From IMG/VR virus record IMGVR_UViG_3300025162_000016, positions 126,001-190,000 of that record: DNA of 64,000 nucleotides. One strand, given 5' to 3'. The position numbers were made by a program, and so were the translations under genes. Of this stretch, positions 57,226 to 64,000 are shown piece after piece. The stretch is from a virus. Numbering within the stretch: position 1 is the first letter of the stretch; the number at the start of each line of letters is the position of its first letter. The notes beneath the pieces were generated by a model. It was not told where the DNA came from. It made no database searches and saw only the letters and a program-made list of their open reading frames with translations.

Positions 57226-57936
57226 ATGAACAAAACTATTTTTCAGAACATGGTTCGTCGAATTCTCAACGAAGAAATCTCTAAACGAGTGCCCGAAATG
57301 GACAATAATGGATTAAACGTTGATGCAAAAGATAAAGATAAGGTATTTCCATCTGACCCAAATTCCCGTGATGTTGATACTAAAGAAGAAATGCAGGATC
57401 AGCTTGCTAAAGCAGTGAAAGCAGTTGATAAGAGTTTCATTGTTGCATGGAATGATCATGATGATTTAACCATTAACGGCGGAGATATGTTATATGTTTG
57501 GATTACTCCGCTGTGGGAGGATAATTATAAAATAGTATATATGCCTCGTAATGAAGATCGTTATTTCTTTACCGGATTAAATTGGAAACAGGTTCTTGAT
57601 TTTGTTAAAAATAATTTATCTCAAAAAACACATACAGGTGTGGAAAAGGCTAGAGACAAATCGTGGAGAAATAGAGAAGATCAAATTCCAGCCACAGACA
57701 AGGGGTTAAACCAAAAAGATAAGCCGAAAACAATGTCTACGGATAAGCCGTTTTCTAAAGAAAAGAATAAAGATAAACGATATGTGGAAGATCAAGTGAC
57801 GAACGAAGATGATTTGCCAGATAAACCAATGAAAGAAGTTGAGAAATTTAAAAAACAAGATCAACATAAAGTAACCACTCCCGTAAAGTTGCGTAGACAT
57901 AAACCCAACACCAAATTGACCGTGAAACAAACCTAA
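57226..57936 (+). CDS. Tagged protein of unknown function
   Basis: The 236-residue product opens with the helical tag IFQNMVRRILNEEISKRVPE. Residues about 55-145 form an alpha/beta domain (AVKAVDKSFIVAWNDHDDL, MLYVWITPLWEDNYKIVYMP, WKQVLDFVKNNL). The last ~90 residues are a highly charged, Lys/Asp-rich disordered tail. The tag contains an L-N-E signal that would suit prohead-protease cleavage in T4-type phages. A separate TATTTATA element and a strong terminator make it a single-gene unit. Likely a packaged or virion protein by tag; unproven. Confidence 0.65.
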   Translation: MNKTIFQNMVRRILNEEISKRVPEMDNNGLNVDAKDKDKVFPSDPNSRDVDTKEEMQDQLAKAVKAVDKSFIVAWNDHDDLTINGGDMLYVWITPLWEDNYKIVYMPRNEDRYFFTGLNWKQVLDFVKNNLSQKTHTGVEKARDKSWRNREDQIPATDKGLNQKDKPKTMSTDKPFSKEKNKDKRYVEDQVTNEDDLPDKPMKEVEKFKKQDQHKVTTPVKLRRHKPNTKLTVKQT

Positions 57937-57955
57937 TTTCGGTTAACCAGACCCG

Positions 57956-57984
57956 AAAAGCGCACCCGGTTGGTGCGCTTTTTT
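57956..57984 (+). terminator. Rho-independent terminator
   Basis: AAAAGCGCACC pairs with GGTGCGCTTTT around CGGTT, followed by T-rich DNA. It separates the tagged gene from the AAA+ operon. Confidence 0.9.
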
Positions 57985-57990
57985 CTTTGA

Positions 57991-58019
57991 TTGACAACTG
58001 TTCGTTTTTCTGCTAGGTT
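57991..58019 (+). promoter_or_regulatory. Sigma-70-like promoter of the AAA+/VWA operon
   Basis: TTGACA (57991-57996), 17 bases, TAGGTT (58014-58019). The predicted transcript start (about 58026) is next to the ATG at 58027, so the mRNA would be leaderless. Confidence 0.6.
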
Positions 58020-58026
58020 ACATCAA

Positions 58027-58950
58027 ATGGAAACTAGTAAAATCTCGGAATTGCTTGTGCAAGCAAGCTCTTTGAAACCTCGGACCCTTATTATCAGTGA
58101 TTTAAAATGGAAATATTTATTGTGGGCGGTATATCGACGTAAAAATATTTTATTTGTAGGTCATACTCGGTGTGGCAAAACCAGTGTTGCTAGAGCCGCA
58201 GCAGAGGTGTTACAGTTGCCATTTTTCGTTTTCAATTGTGGTGGCGGGCAAGATGCTAGGGCGACATTGATAGGAAATACCGTATTTAAAAAAGATACTG
58301 GAACATTATTTTGTAAATCTCAATTTGTCGAAGCTATTCAAACGAAAAATGCTATTGTATTGCTAGATGAATTAACCAGAGGGAGTCATGATTTTTGGAA
58401 CATTCTTATTCCAACTCTTGATTCCACTCAACGGTATTTACGACTGGATGAGGATGAACACTCTCCTGTTATAAAAGTGGACGATAGTGTGTGTTTTATT
58501 GCAACTTCTAATATTGGGAGTGAATATACTTCTACAAGAACCTTAGATCGGGCAATGGCGGCACGGTTTCCAGTGAAGGTCGAAATGCTACCTTTGAACC
58601 GAGATGAACTTCTTCATTTGATAAAAATTTTGTATCCCGGTTTAACTATAGATAAAGGGTCTCCGACATGGAATATTTGTGACATTGCGCATAAGACCAT
58701 AACTGAATTAAAAAAAGATGAACCTCGGCTTTCTTGTTTTATTCCAACGGGAGCAGTTCTTGAAATGGCTCAGTTAATTGAAGATGGATTTACTCTTGCG
58801 GAAATAGCTGAAATGGCTATTTATCCGGATTACAGTGATGAGGGCGGAGTCGAATCGGAAAAAATATTTATAAAACAAATTATTGAGGGATATATTTCTA
58901 AGCCGGGAGCAAAAACACCACTCAATGATCCTACTAATAAAAATAAATGA
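58027..58950 (+). CDS. AAA+ ATPase, CobS/MoxR-like
   Basis: Start chosen at ATG 58027; the upstream in-frame TTG at 57991 is the promoter -35. The 307-residue ATPase has Walker A GHTRCGKTS (45-53), Walker B IVLLDELTRG (about 115-124), sensor-1 CFIATSNIGSEY and an arginine-rich TRTLDRAMAARF segment. The layout is that of MoxR/CobS-type AAA+ proteins, which remodel or load metal into partners carrying a VWA domain. Such a partner follows with an ATGA overlap. CobS with CobT inserts cobalt into the B12 ring, and this phage encodes a B12-dependent reductase, so the cobaltochelatase reading is attractive. A general MoxR chaperone is an equal alternative. Confidence 0.8.
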   Translation: METSKISELLVQASSLKPRTLIISDLKWKYLLWAVYRRKNILFVGHTRCGKTSVARAAAEVLQLPFFVFNCGGGQDARATLIGNTVFKKDTGTLFCKSQFVEAIQTKNAIVLLDELTRGSHDFWNILIPTLDSTQRYLRLDEDEHSPVIKVDDSVCFIATSNIGSEYTSTRTLDRAMAARFPVKVEMLPLNRDELLHLIKILYPGLTIDKGSPTWNICDIAHKTITELKKDEPRLSCFIPTGAVLEMAQLIEDGFTLAEIAEMAIYPDYSDEGGVESEKIFIKQIIEGYISKPGAKTPLNDPTNKNK

Positions 58951-61058
58951 GTGATAATCCAATTTATTCGGATTTTTGGTTAGAACAGGAAACCTATTCG
59001 AATTATATTGATACTAGTTCCGAAAATCCAGATGGTGCATTTTCAATTGATTTAATTCAATTGGCATCGGTTCGACGAATTATCTCGAATTACGTAGACA
59101 TTTTAACGGGGATAACTATTCCAGTTTATTTTAAGTCTGTTGGAGAAAGTTATAATATTGGTGGTAAAGAGATTTATATTACGACTGCAATTAAACGTCG
59201 CAAGGATTTCGATCAAGCGGTTGGGTTGGCTTTACATGAGGCGGCACACACGGTTCTTACTGATTTTGATTTGGCCAAAACTATTCCATTTAATACTCCA
59301 AAACTTATTTGGGATTTTTGCAAAAAGAATAATATTCGCCGGATAACGATGGAGCGATTTTTAAAAACGATGTTTAACATCGTGGAAGATTGGTACATCG
59401 ATGATTGGGTTATATCTCGGGTGCCAGGCTATATTGGATATTATGAGGAATCTTATAATGTTTGTTTTAATACCTCAGTTATTGATCAGCTTTTACTTAG
59501 CAATGATTATCGCCATCCTAGCCTTACCTCTTACGAATTTCGAATTGTTAATTTTACTAATCCTTTAACTGATTTGATGTCCTTGCCGGGACTTGAAGAT
59601 ATAGCAAAAACAATTAATATATCTTCGATTTCTCGGTTAACTAACACCTCACAACGCATTGCCGTATCGTTCAAGGTGGTTGAAATCGTGCTTAAAAATT
59701 TACAATTGTATCACGATAAGTCGATCCCAACACCGTCTCCCAGTTCTCAAAATAAGCGGATAGATGTCAATTCTTTCTTTAAAGATACTCGACCGAATGC
59801 AAATGAGAAGAAAAATAAAGAAAAAAGCGATTCAGATAGAACAATGCAAGATATTGCGAATGCATTGGCTCAACGCCCCAAAGATATTGATGATGAAAAC
59901 AAATCGGCAACATCTCAGACAAGTAAATCTGCGGATAAAGAACTTCCAAAAGAAGTTAAACAGTCCGTGGACAAACAAATTCATTACGTTCATGGAAATA
60001 CCTCTAAGCAGGAACTTGGCGATTTACAGAAAAAGATGTTGGATTTGATTGAAAAACACGGTATTGAACTCGTATATGTACCAGTAACAATGTCGGGGAA
60101 CGATGCTACACTTCGGATCGGCTGCGTAGTTGTAAAAAAACTTACTATGGAGTTGATTGAAGCCGGGAAGGAAGTTTTCCCCATGGTTAATGCTTGGAAA
60201 GATGGAGATGGCAATATTAGACCTGATAACGCAATGGCGGAGGCGGTGCAAAAAGGAATTTTGTTGGGAAATAAATTGGGTCGGAAACTGATTATTCGTA
60301 GAGAATCCAATCGAAATAAAGAAATTCGAAAACGTTATGGGAAAATTAATAAACGATTAATTTATTCGGCTGGATTTGATTCGGAAGATATTTTTGAGAA
60401 AATAAATATCTCTAAATATTCCAAAGGAAGTTTACATATTACCGTTGATGCCAGTACATCAATGGTCGGTAAAAAATGGAATGATACAATAACGATGTGT
60501 GTGGCTGTTTGTAAAGCAACCTCCATGGTGGATAACATTCATGTCACCGTTTCTTTTCGTGCCACTAAAACGGTTAGTGGAGTAGAGATGCCTTATGTAG
60601 TTCAGGCATATGATTCTCAAGTAGATAAATTTTCCAAAGTAAAAAATTTGTTTCAATATCTTTGTCCCTGTGGATGCACTCCGGAGGGGCTGGCTTTTCA
60701 TGCAATAATGAATTTGTTTACAAAGGCGGCACCCGATGAGGAAGATAGATATTTTCTTAATATCTCTGATGGCGAACCTTATTTTGCTATGAAATCTCCG
60801 TTAACAGGTCAAATTTTCAATTATGGGGATGAAAACGGAGTAGAACATACCAAAAATCAAGTAAATAAAATCCGTAGGCAAGGAATACATATACTTAGTT
60901 ATTATATTCAAGATGAAACATGTAATAGTTGGATCGGGGATGGTCATAACACCAAAAAGAACTTTCAACTCATGTATGGACGGGATGCTAGATTTTTAGA
61001 TATAAACAGTGTCACTGCATTAGCAACATCAATCAACGAACTTTTTTTGAAAGAGTAA
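58947..61058 (+). CDS. VWA-domain protein with HExxH motif, partner of the AAA+ ATPase
   Basis: The 703-residue protein overlaps the ATPase stop (ATGA). The N-terminal part contains VGLALHEAAHTVLTDFDL, an HExxH zinc-site motif (H97, E98, H101). A charged linker (Ser/Lys/Asp-rich, about 255-335) separates it from the C-terminal VWA domain with a MIDAS site D501-A-S503-T-S505 and a NISDGEPY loop. CobT and related VWA partners of CobS/MoxR have this linker-VWA plan. The HExxH motif suggests a metallopeptidase-like fold, as in some predicted metallopeptidase/VWA fusions. Together with the ATPase it could load metal or dismantle a host complex. Function is inferred from domain pairing. Confidence 0.75.
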   Translation: MSDNPIYSDFWLEQETYSNYIDTSSENPDGAFSIDLIQLASVRRIISNYVDILTGITIPVYFKSVGESYNIGGKEIYITTAIKRRKDFDQAVGLALHEAAHTVLTDFDLAKTIPFNTPKLIWDFCKKNNIRRITMERFLKTMFNIVEDWYIDDWVISRVPGYIGYYEESYNVCFNTSVIDQLLLSNDYRHPSLTSYEFRIVNFTNPLTDLMSLPGLEDIAKTINISSISRLTNTSQRIAVSFKVVEIVLKNLQLYHDKSIPTPSPSSQNKRIDVNSFFKDTRPNANEKKNKEKSDSDRTMQDIANALAQRPKDIDDENKSATSQTSKSADKELPKEVKQSVDKQIHYVHGNTSKQELGDLQKKMLDLIEKHGIELVYVPVTMSGNDATLRIGCVVVKKLTMELIEAGKEVFPMVNAWKDGDGNIRPDNAMAEAVQKGILLGNKLGRKLIIRRESNRNKEIRKRYGKINKRLIYSAGFDSEDIFEKINISKYSKGSLHITVDASTSMVGKKWNDTITMCVAVCKATSMVDNIHVTVSFRATKTVSGVEMPYVVQAYDSQVDKFSKVKNLFQYLCPCGCTPEGLAFHAIMNLFTKAAPDEEDRYFLNISDGEPYFAMKSPLTGQIFNYGDENGVEHTKNQVNKIRRQGIHILSYYIQDETCNSWIGDGHNTKKNFQLMYGRDARFLDINSVTALATSINELFLKE

Positions 61059-61067
61059 AAAAAAGTG

Positions 61068-61096
61068 TTGACATTTTATAGGGTCTGTGATATTGT
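61068..61096 (+). promoter_or_regulatory. Sigma-70-like promoter
   Basis: TTGACA (61068-61073), 17 bases, TATTGT (61091-61096). The predicted start lies about 23 bases before the ATG at 61126. Confidence 0.65.
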
Positions 61097-61125
61097 TAGT
61101 TTGATAATTATAAACCGTAAAAATT

Positions 61126-61491
61126 ATGAATAAAAATAAAGAAAGAAAAAACACGACAAGTCTTAATGTAAACTGGCCAAAGACGCCGTATTTTACAATT
61201 GAAGACGTATTTGCAGCAAATAAGAATGCAAAACCTATTACTTTACGAGTTCGCCTTACTAAGGAAATTGAAAATGGTAGAGCTGGGGAAATCGGTTATA
61301 TAACTGGCCTTCAAGGAAGACCTCGGAAGGTATTTGCGTTTACGCCTATTTCTCAGGTAATGTTAGATTCCACTAAATCACGGCAAATTATTTTGGTTGA
61401 AGAGAACCGTCTCGCTAAATTGAAAATTGCGCCGATGGTTGCTGCTTTTGTACCAAAACCGACGGTTAAATCGGAACTGTTGCCAGTATAA
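61126..61491 (+). CDS. Small beta-rich protein, unknown
   Basis: The 121-residue product begins with a Lys/Asn-rich tail. It continues with short strands (YFTIEDVFAANKNAKPITLR, GEIGYITGLQGRPRKVFAFTPI), a basic RQIILVEENRLAKLK and a hydrophobic end. The GEIGYITG...KVFAF pattern resembles small barrel folds that bind nucleic acid, but no family can be named. It has its own promoter and starts a run of small early-type genes. Confidence 0.6.
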   Translation: MNKNKERKNTTSLNVNWPKTPYFTIEDVFAANKNAKPITLRVRLTKEIENGRAGEIGYITGLQGRPRKVFAFTPISQVMLDSTKSRQIILVEENRLAKLKIAPMVAAFVPKPTVKSELLPV

Positions 61492-61521
61492 GAATTATTA
61501 TATCACCCCGCCATATACCAT

Positions 61522-61728
61522 ATGCCCGTTAAAAAAAGAAAAAATCCTAAAAAAGGAATGTCTATTCGGGTGTATGGTATATGGTCGAAGAAAAAAAATA
61601 AAATGATTTATACCAATCTATCAAAAGAAGATACTGAATTGGAATATGATATGGAAGGTTATAACGAATCTGCCCACATCATTGTTTGTTTGGATGCCCT
61701 ATATGATATTAGTAGTTTGGGACTTTAA
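61522..61728 (+). CDS. Small basic protein, unknown
   Basis: The 68-residue product starts MPVKKRKNPKKGMSIRVYG, then a KNKMIYTNLSKEDTELEYDM hairpin and a helix ESAHIIVCLDALYDISS. Basic start with beta-beta-alpha form. Its 3' end overlaps the 3' end of the opposite-strand gene by 20 bp. It lies 30 bp after the previous gene. Function unknown. Confidence 0.55.
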   Translation: MPVKKRKNPKKGMSIRVYGIWSKKKNKMIYTNLSKEDTELEYDMEGYNESAHIIVCLDALYDISSLGL

Positions 61729-62032
61729 TATCAACCGCCTTGCCCGTAAGTGGAGTTCCAATTTTTTTTATCTCACCGTTCCCTTGCATGCGATAAACAT
61801 ATAAAGTAATTATTTTTTCTAAGTATGAGGAGCCATCGTTTTGATCTATGAGTGCGGAAAATAATTTTGGATTTTTAAAATTCCCTCGAACTGTTCCTTT
61901 TGATGCATAAATAATGGGATCTCCCCAATCGGAATCATATAATACTGCGTCCTTTCCAAGGAATACTAAATTAAACATAGTTCCATGAATGAAATCTTTT
62001 TTGGATGGATTTAATACTCGTTCTTTAAGCAT
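61709..62032 (-). CDS. Small protein on minus strand, unknown
   Basis: Start chosen at ATG 62032 because TATTTATA stands 3 bases upstream on the same strand (62043-62036); a longer start at 62065 adds 11 hydrophobic residues that lie over the motif. The 107-residue protein is beta-rich: LVFLGKDAVLYDSDWGDPII, ASKGTVRGNFKNPKLFSALI, then a YLEKIITLYVYRMQGNGEI segment. It converges with the 61522 gene, overlapping by 20 bp. No family recognised. The correctly oriented upstream motif is good support for expression. Confidence 0.6.
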   Translation of the reverse strand: MLKERVLNPSKKDFIHGTMFNLVFLGKDAVLYDSDWGDPIIYASKGTVRGNFKNPKLFSALIDQNDGSSYLEKIITLYVYRMQGNGEIKKIGTPLTGKAVDIKVPNY

Positions 62033-62035
62033 GTC

Positions 62036-62043
62036 TATAAATA
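62036..62043 (-). promoter_or_regulatory. TATTTATA motif for the minus-strand gene
   Basis: On the minus strand the octamer ends 3 bases before the ATG at 62032, mirroring its placement at plus-strand genes. It is strong evidence that the motif is directional and start-linked. Confidence 0.5.
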
Positions 62044-62072
62044 GAATAAAATGAACAAAAAACATATAAAAG

Positions 62073-62101
62073 TTGACGTTTTAATGTAAATGTGATATAG
62101 T
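62073..62101 (+). promoter_or_regulatory. Sigma-70-like promoter
   Basis: TTGACG (62073-62078), 17 bases, TATAGT (62096-62101). It drives the run 62135-63711. A 13-codon frame at 62110-62151 begins almost at the predicted transcript start and overlaps the 62135 gene. Confidence 0.6.
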
Positions 62102-62134
62102 TAGTAAATATGAACCAAATACAAAATATACAAT

Positions 62135-62305
62135 ATGGGGAGAACATTTAGAAAAAATGATTTTAGGCGTCCTAAAAAGGACAGGTCCGGTAATAAGAGT
62201 CGTAAACTTCGAGAGTACGAGGGAGAAAAGTTTAAATTTAGACCTCCGTCTAATCAAGATTCATTAGAAGTTCCAGAACCACCGGAATTTTCGGATGAAC
62301 CGTAA
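62135..62305 (+). CDS. 56-aa basic protein, unknown
   Basis: The product reads MGRTFRKNDFRRPKKDRSGN, then KSRKLREYEGEKFKFRPPSN and an acidic Pro-rich tail. It is strongly Arg/Lys-rich at the start and likely disordered or nucleic-acid binding. The next gene begins 2 bp after its stop, which supports it as the first gene of this small operon. There is no recognised family. Confidence 0.6.
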   Translation: MGRTFRKNDFRRPKKDRSGNKSRKLREYEGEKFKFRPPSNQDSLEVPEPPEFSDEP

Positions 62306-62307
62306 AT

Positions 62308-62595
62308 ATGGTTGTTGAATTATTTCTTACTATTAGTTTTATATCTATCATGGTTGTAGGTTATCTTCTGTGGGCATATCAACAGCGGTTTGAAAATTTA
62401 GTGGGGGATCATACTGCTTTGAAAGCAAAGGTTCGAGAGGGTGAACGTGCCATTGTAGAGAATTTTGGAATTATTGGAAAAAAGTTTACAAAGTTAGAAC
62501 ATGAAATCAAAGACGCAAAGAGAATCACTACCGGTAAAACCAAAGAAGCCGTTAAAGCCGCTACGCAACTCGAACGACGTAGAGAACTCAGCTAA
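62308..62595 (+). CDS. Small membrane protein with coiled coil
   Basis: The 95-residue product has an N-terminal transmembrane segment (ELFLTISFISIMVVGYLLW, residues 4-22) and a charged coiled-coil helix to the end (FENLVGDHTALKAKVREGER, KFTKLEHEIKDAKRI). Topology would place the helix in the cytoplasm or periplasm. Its end overlaps the possible longer start of the next gene. It could be a superinfection-exclusion, spanin-like or replication-tethering protein; nothing decides between these. Confidence 0.6.
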   Translation: MVVELFLTISFISIMVVGYLLWAYQQRFENLVGDHTALKAKVREGERAIVENFGIIGKKFTKLEHEIKDAKRITTGKTKEAVKAATQLERRRELS

Positions 62596-63046
62596 ACTCT
62601 CGTTGTTTGATCATGTGAAACATATTCGGGGTGTTCAAGCCCCGGATTATTTCAATAACCTTTCCGAAGAAAACCAGAAATCCTTTAATCATTTCATGCT
62701 TCTTCGGGCATTATCAATGGATGATGATTGTGTGGGTGAAATGGCCTTCTTATATCGTTATTTTGATAGAATACCTTCGCCACAATTTTATACTCTTTTA
62801 ATTTCATTGACCCCGAAAAACAATAGATGGGTTCCTTGGATTAAAACCAAAATTATTAAACATAGTCCAGATTTATTAAATCTGGTGTCTAAAAAGTTTG
62901 AAATCTCAAAAAGACAGGCCAATGAATATGTAAATGTGCTAGTTGCTACTAATGAAGGGTTAGAACAATTGGTTGGTTTATGTCAAGCAATGGGTCTGAA
63001 TGATAACGAAGTAGAACAGTTATTTAACAAAAAGGATTATAAGTGA
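62501..63046 (+). CDS. Clamp-loader small-subunit-like protein (gp62-like)
   Basis: The core reads LSLFDHVKHIRGVQAPDYFN, then LSEENQKSFNHFMLLRALSM, PQFYTLLISLTPKNNRWVPW and KRQANEYVNVLVATNEGLEQ. The FDH...YF...SFN.FM.. pattern and all-helical form resemble gp62-type clamp-loader subunits of T4-like phages, about 180 residues. With ATG 62501 the protein is 181 residues but overlaps the previous gene by 95 bp. A TTG at 62603, 8 bp after that gene's stop, gives a 147-residue form and may be the true start. It would work with a gp44 ATPase and gp45 clamp outside this window. The call is moderate. Confidence 0.55.
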   Translation: MKSKTQRESLPVKPKKPLKPLRNSNDVENSAKLSLFDHVKHIRGVQAPDYFNNLSEENQKSFNHFMLLRALSMDDDCVGEMAFLYRYFDRIPSPQFYTLLISLTPKNNRWVPWIKTKIIKHSPDLLNLVSKKFEISKRQANEYVNVLVATNEGLEQLVGLCQAMGLNDNEVEQLFNKKDYK

Positions 63047-63711
63047 AAGTATTGGCAGTTTCCGGTTTGGCTCGTGTGGGAAAAGATACCTTTTGTTCTA
63101 TTGCCATAAATATTTTAGCTAAGAATGGCATTAATGCAAAACGATATAGTTTCGCTGAACAACTAAAAAAAGAAGTGGCTCCATTTCTACATGATATGTG
63201 TAGAGTTAGTCCGTGGACCACTGACGAAGAAACAAAAAAAGATATTCGTGATTTCCTCGTATGGTATGGAACTACATTTTGGCGAAAACGTGATCCTAAA
63301 CGATGGATCAGAGGGGTAGATACCCAGATTAAAGTGGATGCGAATGATGTTGACATTGCTCATGATGTTGATGTTGCTATTATAACCGACGTGAGATATC
63401 CGAATGAAGCGGAATGGGTTCATTCGTTGGGAGGGTATCTTATTCATATATCAGCTTGGAGAATGGCTTCCTATGGCGAATGTCATGATATGGGTGGGGG
63501 TGACTTCAATGAGACAAAAAAGTTTTTTGAGGCTCCAAATGAACAGGAACGTATTAATGATCCTTTAGTAAAAGAAATGTCTGATTATAAATCAGAATGG
63601 AAATCTAAGGGATTAACACCGGGACAGGCAATTGAGGATATCGACTTTAAAATGGAAGTTCGGAAAGCATTGGATTCTTGTGCGTGGTTCACCGGCGCAT
63701 TGTTCCTATAG
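63043..63711 (+). CDS. Deoxynucleoside monophosphate kinase (gp1-like)
   Basis: Translation starts at GTG 63043, overlapping the previous stop (GTGA). The 222-residue protein has P-loop GLARVGKDT (8-16), a RYSFAEQLKKEVAPFL segment, and IITDVRYPNEAEWV as the Walker-B/lid region, which are the hallmarks of T4 gp1 dNMP kinases. These convert dNMPs, including those from host DNA breakdown, into dNDPs. Length is close to T4 gp1 (241). It complements the ribonucleotide reductase and HAD nucleotidase. The last ~40 residues extend beyond the usual core. Confidence 0.88.
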   Translation: MKVLAVSGLARVGKDTFCSIAINILAKNGINAKRYSFAEQLKKEVAPFLHDMCRVSPWTTDEETKKDIRDFLVWYGTTFWRKRDPKRWIRGVDTQIKVDANDVDIAHDVDVAIITDVRYPNEAEWVHSLGGYLIHISAWRMASYGECHDMGGGDFNETKKFFEAPNEQERINDPLVKEMSDYKSEWKSKGLTPGQAIEDIDFKMEVRKALDSCAWFTGALFL

Positions 63712-63979
63712 GTCTTCCACTGAGATAGAATGTAAGGTTTTGATCTGAAACATGACTTAAAAAATGTGGTTTGAATGAGTTAATTACAGTTCCTACTGCT
63801 TTCGTGTAAAGAGATTTACAATTTTCATAAATTTTTTGTCGATCGTTGTTTTTCCAGCAGTTACATTCTCGTTCGTATTCCATTACACAAATGGAAACTG
63901 CCTCGATATCTTTATGTAATCCTCTTAATTGATTTGAATTAACAAAGTTTCGAAATTCAGTGACATTTCGTATATCCAT
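63689..63979 (-). CDS. Small helical protein on minus strand, unknown
   Basis: The 96-residue product is helical: VTEFRNFVNSNQLRGLHKDI, VSICVMEYERECNCWKNNDR, QKIYENCKSLYTKAVGTVIN. A C-terminal tail GRPIGTMRR follows. Three of its four Cys cluster around EREC-NCW and ENC. It converges with the kinase gene, overlapping 23 bp. Its promoter would lie past the window edge. Full-length codon use looks natural, but no family is recognised. Confidence 0.5.
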   Translation of the reverse strand: MDIRNVTEFRNFVNSNQLRGLHKDIEAVSICVMEYERECNCWKNNDRQKIYENCKSLYTKAVGTVINSFKPHFLSHVSDQNLTFYLSGRPIGTMRR

Positions 63980-64000
63980 ATTAATTTAGAAGCTTATGGA

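Noticed and set aside
57991-58026. TTG start of the AAA+ gene at 57991
   Set aside because: These bases are the -35, spacer and -10 of a good promoter; ATG 58027 is the natural start.

Overview
The window is one continuous stretch of an AT-rich genome of a large tailed phage with a contractile tail (a myovirus related to T4, probably a distant member of that group). The evidence is a set of T4-type genes: tail sheath (gp18), tail tube (gp19), a gp26-like hub protein, tape measure, gp53-like wedge, gp32-type single-strand DNA-binding protein, UvsX/RecA, an RNase H/flap-type exonuclease, DnaB/gp41-type helicase, a gp62-like protein and gp1-type dNMP kinase. Departures from classical T4 are a small family-A DNA polymerase, a class II (B12-dependent) ribonucleotide reductase and very large repetitive fibres. 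The host cannot be fixed from sequence. Some promoters look like sigma-70 sites (TTGACA, 17 bp, TANNNT), while many genes have poor ribosome-binding sites.

Layout. 1-10.2 kb holds two giant repetitive tail-fibre proteins and a leucine-rich-repeat-like protein. 10.4-14.5 kb holds a small protein and an oversized tail sheath with an extra carbohydrate-binding-like beta-sandwich. 14.7-29 kb mixes virion-type genes (a Pro-rich protein, a HAD phosphatase, a large protein with a nucleotidyltransferase domain, the tail tube) with four freestanding Vsr-like homing endonucleases and one small nuclease-like gene. Several of these sit next to transposon-like stem-loops. 29-39.5 kb is the tail and baseplate block, with a probable programmed frameshift just before the tape measure. 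39.6-54.3 kb is DNA replication, recombination and nucleotide metabolism. It includes a mini-intein in the UvsX P-loop and four inteins in the ribonucleotide reductase. 54.4-56.3 kb is an intact-looking IS607-type element (serine recombinase plus TnpB). 56.4-64 kb holds a membrane protein, a tagged protein, a CobS/MoxR-like AAA+ ATPase with a VWA/HExxH partner, small unknowns, a gp62-like protein and a dNMP kinase. Two short minus-strand genes are found there.

Two features recur across the window. First, at least six otherwise unrelated proteins carry a short amphipathic helix of the form (I/L)(I/L)xx(I/V)(L/V)(K/N)E, mostly at the N terminus and sometimes at the C terminus. It may be a capsid- or virion-targeting tag. 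Second, the octamer TATTTATA lies directly upstream of about ten start codons, on both strands and in the matching orientation. It is a candidate phage-specific (late) promoter. The window is also dense in selfish DNA: five inteins, four Vsr-like endonucleases and one IS607/TnpB element.

All functions are assigned by reading motifs and from memory of families. No database search was run.
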